From: Gnetum montanum
Lineage: Eukaryota; Streptophyta; Gnetopsida; Gnetales; Gnetaceae
Length of the DNA: 64,000 nt
Assembly (NCBI GenBank): GCA_015680685.1
Contig: MNCI01030643.1
Coordinates: 313,279 to 377,278 of the forward strand
Reading direction: 5' to 3'
Below are positions 57,331 to 64,000 of the stretch, in pieces (the first letter of the stretch is position 1; the number at the start of each line of letters is the position of its first letter). The position numbers and the translations under genes are program-made. The notes below the pieces were generated by a model. It made no database searches, was not told the origin of the DNA, and saw only the letters and a list, made by a program, of their open reading frames with translations.

Positions 57331-58130
57331 GTCACCTTGATCTCCACACTTGTGTGAAGCCAGTGAAGGTCCCTTAGAACCTCAAGAGCCACCACTGCCT
57401 GGGATTTTCTGATCTTCACCATCAAACTTTACAGCATAAAAGAATGTGCTTCCTGGTTTTGAAGAGTCATGTCATGGTGTTCAATTTTCTGTCATGAACA
57501 CTGCCATTTTTTGTAATGTGTTTATCCATACACTCAAAAACACTATTTTTGTCAAGTCAATCTATTTTGTTTATGAAAGCTTAGTCAATAATTCCATACC
57601 TTTTCAATTTTGTAAAAGAACTCAAGGATGAGTTTTCATTCAGTTGTGTAGGTATGATGAGTAGCAATTTTGTTGGCTGCATCGATGAGGCCTTGTCAAT
57701 TAGGCCCTGTCAACACATCGTATCATGCATCGACAATGCCCCATCGACGTTGTGTCTACTTTTTAGTTATAAATATGCATGTACTAACTGCATTTATGGC
57801 ATTGAAATTTTAGAAGTAGTGAAGCTCTTGTAGTTTGTTCATTTGAGAGTTAGAATTTTTCTCCCAAGTACCTATAGTAGGAGTCATTGAGTGTATGGAT
57901 CTTTATTTAAGCATTCTTGTACCTGAGCATGATAATGTGTGTGGTAATAAAGATGAGCTTACCTTGTAGCATTCTGGATAGATTAAATATTTTCTTTATG
58001 CATTTAATATTTTCAATTATTTATTAAATTATTTTAGTTATTTATTAAATGTTTTCTAGTAATTAAGCTAATGCATTAGTTAAATAAGATAAGCCAAATA
58101 AATTAAACACATAAGTATTACCACTTTGAG
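57331..58130. other. E5 3' flank with promoter-like motif cluster
   Basis: 57680-57745 holds GCATCGATGAGGCCTTGTC and three related words, followed by TTATAAATATGC at ~57767. The same motif-plus-TATA order occurs at 54050-54125. From 57990 the sequence becomes TTATTAAAT-rich. This may be part of the E5 3' LTR. Confidence 0.45.
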
Positions 58131-59286
58131 CATGATATGTATTCACTTGGTAATCCTAGCAACATTATCGCTTGGTATGCCCAGTAGTGTAGTACTTGGT
58201 AACCCAGTAGTGGATACGTGGGTTCAGGATGTGTGCAAAGAGTAGGACCAGATGCTTATGTTAGGACTAGTTAGATACTAGTTAATTAGTTAAATTAAAT
58301 TAGTTAATCCAATTACTTTATCTCCCTTTAAACACCAAACCATAAAATACAAAATGATAAAAACCAGATGGCTCAATTACACTTAACCATACCAATGTAC
58401 ATTATAAGTGTAACTGGAAAGACAACAATTGACCCTAAGGTAAGATTCACCTCCTAGAAGACTAGTTAATCGGAAACTACAAAGTCCACAGAATTTGATT
58501 GGATTGCACTTGAATGCTTGTGATTCGTATGGTTGGGCATAGGGGTACCTTGCATCTCATCAATTAGCTTTATTCTATGCATAAATACTATACTTCCCAT
58601 CAACCAAATGGTTCCAAGCTATGTAAGTAAGGTAGCACTTTGATAGAGTTTAGCTGCACTTATAAAAGTGATGACTCAAAACACATACAAGACAAGAAAT
58701 TGACTTACGTAAGGGAAAATTTTTTAATACAAACCAAAAACTAGAAGCTCCAAGAAATACCTAAGTATGCTGAAAAATATGGTCAAGAACTCATCCTGAG
58801 TATTTATAGTCTTTGTGTCAGAATGGAAGAGGCTCATTAGTGCCTAGGCATCAATGGAGGTATATCAATGTAACTTGAGCCCATGCTAGTTACACTACTA
58901 ATGACATAAGGAAAACCTAGCCTAGTAGTACATAGGGGAGTTAGGACATCCTCCTCCCCCTAAATTACAGTTCACACCATGAATCCTAGATGAAAGATGA
59001 AAGTTAAGGAAGAAAGCCAAAAGGATAATAGAACATTCAAATAGAGCCAAAATTGTCCTAAGGAGCTTGGAATCATGCACACAATCTTAAACTGTGACAT
59101 AGGAGACAAGGCACATCTTAGGAGATCAAGAACCTTAATTGAGCACACTAGACTACAAACATAAGGCATGTGAAACACTTTTCAAATCCAGGACTTACAA
59201 TTGACATAAAAATTACCCACTGGATAGTTCATTAGCCCCTTTAAGTAGTTTTATAATTTATCTATGGTTAATTTTGGGGTGTGACA
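58131..59286 (-). repeat. LTR-like sequence, - strand, outer end at 59286
   Basis: On the - strand TGTCACACCCCAAAATTAAC starts at 59286, a very common plant Ty3/gypsy LTR start, and a TATA box (GACTATAAATACTC) lies ~480 bp downstream (~58810-58797). The other end was not found, so the left limit is a guess. No coding part of the element is seen, so it may be a solo LTR or fragment. Confidence 0.45.
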
Positions 59287-60409
59287 TATCACAAATGTCC
59301 TTGCATGCATCATCATCTCTAATGATGTCAACCCTCCTCACACTGACTTGTTACACTTATCATCTCCTTAACATCCCAACTCATATGCCTATGACTTAAC
59401 AATGTCCTCATTTCATCCAAAGAAAATCCACATAAACTAAATTTTTCACATTTGGAAAGTCCTAGTATGACCCTTAACCCTTGCATGTTATTAAACATGG
59501 CTTAACCTCTTCCAAGAGGTTATTAAAGGTCCCATTCTCAAGCACTAATACGTTAGTAGACACAACAAGCAAGTTTGTGTGTTTGATAGAGCTACTAGCC
59601 CCTTCGGTTCTTATCACTTACATAGATCTATAATACCTTGCCAAGTCTTATCATTTTTTATGATCAGCTTGGTGTTACTGTCCATCTTGATGATAATCTA
59701 TACTACAATAGGTACTAAGAGCTATAGCCAACAAATCTTTGGGAGGGAAACATGTTGAATATAATGAGATTTATTTGGGTATCCTTGTCTCTAAACTATG
59801 ATAACAATGATGCCTAGGCCACTATCTTACTATTGCCTATGCACCTACCTTCCTGCTATGACCTTTTTATTTGCCAACTAGCACACGTTATGCACCAACA
59901 TGTCATCATCAAGCACATGTTATGTGAAAGGAATTTTATTAAGTCTAATCACATCAATTACATTTTATATTTCCTAGACTTCCACGTCCTTTACAACATG
60001 TTATTGAATCACTTTTTTTTTTTGTAATTTGTATCTTTTGTTTTTATATGTTAATACACACACTTTTGAGTTAACAAAATACAGAAGAGAATTGAATTTC
60101 TAAAACTAACAACTTACGATCATCACAAAATTCTCATTTAAGAAACAAAACATTAGATACTAAATTTTAAAATATGTGATCATTTCAAAATAATCATTTA
60201 TGAATCAAAACATTAGATATTAAAGTTTAAAATATGAGATCATCACAAACTACCTATTTAAGGTACAAAACATTAGATATGAAAGTTTAAAATGCTAGCA
60301 TATGATAATAGCATATAAATATAAGCTTTGCCCATTTTTTGCTCTTGGATTCTTATTTCTTACGGACTATTGAAGTCACATGTAACTAGAAAATAGGTGC
60401 AACTAATGT
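59287..60409. other. AT-rich intergenic sequence
   Basis: No supported frame. Three diverged ~65-bp repeats lie at 60110-60300 (ATCACAAANT...CATTTAAGAANCAAAACATTAGATA...AAAATATGAGATCAT). Confidence 0.6.
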
Positions 60410-60490
60410 TGGTCATAGCTAATTGGTATGCTTACAAGCTTTTCACGTGGAGGTGGTGGGTTCAAAGTAAGCATAAGCACCTGCCACTCA
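60410..60490 (+). repeat. SINE-like tRNA-derived fragment 1
   Basis: Pol III box A-like CATAGCTAATTGGTATGCTT followed ~40 bases later by box B-like GTGGGTTCAAAG. No tRNA fold. The 3' end is undefined. Confidence 0.45.
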
Positions 60491-60539
60491 TTTCAGTTAT
60501 CCTAAAGGTACTATTCCAAGCACATCTTCATGTGTTAAA

Positions 60540-60950
60540 TGATAGAAAAGACTCTTGACATGGAAGTTCCAAGTTATGGCTTTGATCTTTATGGGTAATG
60601 TGAGTTATAAAGTTCTAATTCAATTATATATCTTAGGATTAAATATTGTTTAGAAAAAATGTTTTAGTTCCCATGGAGGATGTATCTCTTTATGTGTTAA
60701 ATAACAATGAGGTGTTAGCTTAGTGGTGGAACACTTAATTTGAAAGCTCTAGGTCATGGGTTTGATTCCGATGGGCAATACTAAGTTATATAAAGTTCTA
60801 ATTTGACTATATATCTTAGGGTGTACCTATGTTTCATTTATCTCAAGTTCCAACACCCCCTTTTTTTATGTGTTAAATAATAGAAAAGACTCTTAATACA
60901 CTAAGTTATTGGTTTGATCTTAATACACTAAGTTGTAAAACTCTCATGAG
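60540..60950 (+). repeat. Cluster of three related SINE-like units
   Basis: Unit 2 (60695-60830) has box A-like TTAGCTTAGTGGTGGAAC at 60715 and box B-like GGGTTTGATTCCG at 60758, then TTATATAAAGTTCTAATT and TATATATCTTAGGG. Units 1 (60533-60645) and 3 (~60868-60945) share the lead TAAATRATAGAAAAGACTCTT and the box B region but have lost box A by a ~25-bp deletion. The arrangement suggests a tandem SINE array. Confidence 0.5.
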
Positions 60951-61699
60951 TTGGTTAGGTCATACAACTTTGTACTCATGGATGTTGGCTGAGTACTGGC
61001 ACCCCCTTTACACTTGCTATGTAGCCTAGAAACATGTCTTAAGCAGACGTCACCTTCCCTCTAGACAAAGTAAATATTACAAAAATAATAAAAACAAATT
61101 TTTTATGAGTTTGTAGAATTTTATTTATAAAAATCATTTTAGTAAATATAATTTTAGTATCTATTATATCATAGTTATTATTCCTTAAAGATGTTTATGC
61201 CTAGTTATAATTTATAATTATGCTAGTTCAGTCTCTTTATTTTTAAGAACCTTTTGTAACATTAAAAATTTATTCAAATAATGCATTTTATTTTTTATTT
61301 TGGTTGAAAAAGTATTTTATTATTGTAAGGCATTTAAAGGTGGAGCTATTATTGGAATCAAAACTACACTAGATTTCTAAATTAACCATACACAAATAGC
61401 TAGCCTCTCTAGGGATTATAATACACACACTTCTACATTGTATAGCTAGGTATGGGACATACTTAGTGATCATCAATAAGTATACTTATTCCCCCTAAAT
61501 TTTATATGCAAGGCCTTAGAAGAAAAATGATAATGAAAAATATATATTTCAAATTTTTATGATCTATAATTATTGTACACAAAGATGATGCTCTTTATGA
61601 ATGAGAATGTTTATCCCAAGATTTTCCCTTTCAATTCCTTGGCATGGATATTTCTAGTTTTTCATAGAGAGGGAAAATTTATGTATGTGGTGACTTTAA
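60951..61699. other. AT-rich intergenic sequence
   Basis: Long A/T-rich stretches (61080-61320). Nothing supported. Confidence 0.6.
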
Positions 61700-62199
61700 T
61701 GTTAGAATTTTTTTAGAAAATGATAGTAATAGAGGATCTATTAAACTATAAAAATAAAACACATATATTTAATGGTAGAACCCTTCAATGTGAAGTGAAA
61801 TGTCCATGGGGCAAGGCAAAAGAATTTTATTCAAGATGACCAAGTGACTAAAAGACTTCTCTCACTCTCTACAATTTCTTGATTCACAAGCTCACACTAT
61901 GTATGTATTTATAGCACAGTCTCTCTTGATTTTATGGTGCTTAACATTGCTAATGCCTAGATTACAAGTAAAAGGGAATCCAAGTTACATCTTGTGCTTA
62001 ACTTTAGTAATGTCTAGATTACAAGTAGAAAAGAGTACAAGTAACATTGCATTAAATACAACTCAATTTTATTTTTACAATTTCCCAAATAAAAAAATAA
62101 AAATGGAAGCATAAATTATCAAAAAAAGAAAGAAAAAAACAAAAATGAAAACATTAGAGAGAAGGATAAAACACAAGATAACTTTTTGTCAACTCAACA
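61700..62199 (-). repeat. E7 3' LTR
   Basis: 500 bp, TGTTAG...CAACA with short inverted ends TGTT/AACA. On the - strand the TATA box is at 61914-61905 (CTATAAATAC). U3 contains a 56-bp tandem duplication (61938-61993 and 61994-62049, GTGCTTAAC...CTAGATTACAAGTA). Confidence 0.75.
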
Positions 62200-62213
62200 A
62201 TCTCCACCTTGAC
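62200..62213 (-). promoter_or_regulatory. E7 polypurine tract
   Basis: On the - strand GTCAAGGTGGAGAT followed by TGTTGA: the GGTGGAGATTGTTG form is typical of plant copia elements. Confidence 0.85.
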
Positions 62214-62226
62214 AATAAACTTACTT

Positions 62227-64000
62227 TGCCTTGCTCAAAAAATTTTCATCACCTTTGTACCAAGCCTAAGAAGTCCAAGCACCACTTGAACTTCTTCAAT
62301 AGTACTAGCTTTGTTAATATGTCTACACAATTTTGACTTGCATGGATTTTCTCAAGCAATTCTCCACCTTCTTTAATAACTTATCTTCTCAAATGATATT
62401 TGGTGCAAATATGTTTTGTTCTGCTATGATGAATTGGATTCTTAGCTAAATATATAGCACTTTGATTATTACAAAATATTTTAAATTTTTCCTTTTTGAT
62501 GCCCAACTCACCCAATATGCCTACAAGCAAATAGCTTCCTCGCAAGCTTCTCTAGTAGCCATGTACTCTACTTTAATGGTAGACAATGCTACAACAGATT
62601 TTAATTTTGACATCCAACTTATTGGACCTACTACAAGAGTAAAAACACAACCTATGGTGGATTTGCTCTTATCTATGTCGCTTACATAATTAGAATCAAT
62701 AAAACCCATAATCTCACTACTATCTTTATTATAGGTGATACAATAATTCTTAGTGCCTTTTAAATAACGAAGCATCCACTGTACTACAACCCAATGGTTT
62801 TTACTATAAGTTTCCATAAATTCATTCATCATTCCAACCACAAAAGAAATATCTGGTCCTGTACACACCATGGCATACATTAAACTTCCTACTACGTTTG
62901 GATAAGAGGCATAAGACATATACTACTTTTCTTCTTTTGAACTAGAACTTAAATCTAAATGAAGCTTGAAATGAGTATCAAAAGGGATACATATAGGTTT
63001 AACATCCATTATATTAAAACACATGAGGATTTTTGGAATATATTTTTATTGTGAAAACCATAGCTTACTATTTCTTTTATCTCTATGTATCTCTATGCCT
63101 AATATTTAATTTGCTACCCATAGATCTTTCATATCAAATGTCCTAGATAATTGAGCTTTTAACTATTTGATTTCCAACATACTTTGGCTTGCAATAAGCA
63201 TGTCATCAACGTATAACACCAAAACTACAAACATGTCATTAGCACTAAATTTAAAATACAGACAATGGACATATTCACTTTTTTGGAAATTATAGCTTAA
63301 CATGAAAGAATCAAACCTTCTGTACCATTGCCTAGATGATTGCTTTAGGCCATGCAATGACTTCTTGAGTTTGGAAACTAAATCTTTATTGCCTATCTAT
63401 ACAAAACTTTCTAGTTATTTCATATATATTTCCTCATCTAAGTAACTATGCAAGAATGCTATTTTACATCTAATTATTCTAAAATCATATTAAGTAAAAC
63501 AATTAGAGTCAACAAAATTTGAAAAAAAACTAATTTTACAATTGGTGAAAAATTTTCTATGAAATCCATACCTTTCTTTTGTGAATAACCTTTTGCTACT
63601 AGTCTTTCTTTGTACTTGTCAATTTTAACATAAGTTGTTTTCTTTAATTTGTATACCCATTTACAACCAATATCTTTTCTACCTTTTAGAAGCTCCACCA
63701 AAACCCATGTTTCATTTTTCTTCAAAGAATTGATCTCCTCTTGCATTTCTTCTTTTCATTTAGAACTAAAAGCATCTTTTATAGCTTCTTGATATGTGTA
63801 TGATTCTGTTCCATTTGAAAATAATGCAAGTATAATATAATAATCAGATTTCTTAAGAGGAACACTTGTGTAGATCTTCCTAAATGCTATGCAACTATGT
63901 TTTTTTCTATCTCTTCATCTGACAAACCTTCTTCAAGTAACTAAAGCTCTTTCTGATGTCTATTTGAAGATGACTGATTCTCCAACTCAACTAGCTAATC
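62227..64000 (-). pseudogene. E7 reverse transcriptase and RNase H, decayed
   Basis: On the - strand: MQEEINSLKKNETWVLVE, DIGCKWVYKLK, RLVAKGYSQKKGMDF (63746-63474), MHGLKQSSRQWYRRFDSFML with the active site YVDDML (63357-63163), a stretch that keeps LWFSQ and ILMCFNIMDVKP, then NVVGSLMYAMVCTGPDISF, GFIDSNYVSDIDKSKSTIG, ISWMSKLKSVVALSTIKVEY (62919-62521), and a C-terminal KIVDILTKLV before the PPT. Several stops and a frameshift near 63480. Confidence 0.9.

Larger units (their letters stand above)
61700..64000 (-). mobile_element. E7: Ty1/copia element, 3' part, 5' part outside window
   Basis: On the - strand: RT and RNase H (64000-62227), a copia-type polypurine tract and the 3' LTR. Frames have stops but the copia motifs are clear. 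Target duplication cannot be checked because the 5' end is beyond 64000. Confidence 0.88.

Noticed and set aside
60695-60830. tRNA gene.
   Set aside because: Box A and box B resemble pol III signals, but there is no acceptor stem or anticodon arm; a SINE-like origin fits better.

Overview
The window looks like repeat-dense nuclear DNA of a seed plant. It has no intact host gene, rRNA or tRNA. It is a nest of old, decayed retrotransposons. The plant-type lineages (Tat with dual RNase H, Athila, Ty1/copia, SINE-like pieces), the ~1.5-1.9 kb LTRs and the heavy decay (most frames broken by TAG/TGA stops, LTR pairs differing at roughly one site in ten where I aligned them by eye) suggest a large, slowly purging genome. 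A gymnosperm would fit, but I cannot prove it. One undetermined base lies at 14057.

Layout. An Athila-like Ty3/gypsy element on the + strand (E5) is the host sequence: gag 28358-29051 and 47079-48190, pol 48860-52480, extra 3' ORF 54585-57330. Two Tat-lineage elements on the - strand lie in it. E1 (window start to 28323; its 3' end is outside the window) sits just upstream of the E5 gag start. E4 (29057-47073, target duplication ATAGT/ACAGT) sits inside the E5 gag. A third Tat-lineage element, E2 (6094-24553, perfect target duplication GCTTG), sits inside the gag of E1. Right of E5 there is an LTR-like end at 59286, SINE-like pieces (60410-60950), and the 3' LTR and RT/RNase H part of a - strand Ty1/copia element (E7, from 61700).

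E1, E2 and E4 share an unusual plan. Read on their coding (-) strand it is: LTR, primer-binding site, leader, gag-protease, hairpin array c1, a gene on the opposite (+) strand, hairpin array c2, RT-RNase H-archaeal-type RNase H-integrase, hairpin array c3, hairpin plus polypurine tract, LTR. The opposite-strand gene lies between protease and RT, so pol is split by ~5-6 kb. It has at least five GT-AG introns whose positions and phases are the same in all three diverged copies. In E4 a TATA box lies upstream of it.

The three spacers hold arrays of a short unit: TAGTTTA, then a 4-6 bp stem, a 6-nt loop and the complementary stem. The stem sequence changes from unit to unit but its two arms change together (GGCC/GGCC, AGCC/GGCT, GGTC/GACC, ATGTC/GACAT, CGTC/GACG, ATAGTC/GACTAT). 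This points to selection on a folded RNA or cruciform. Together, the spliced opposite-strand gene, the split pol and the covarying arrays are the best candidate here for an undescribed biological arrangement.
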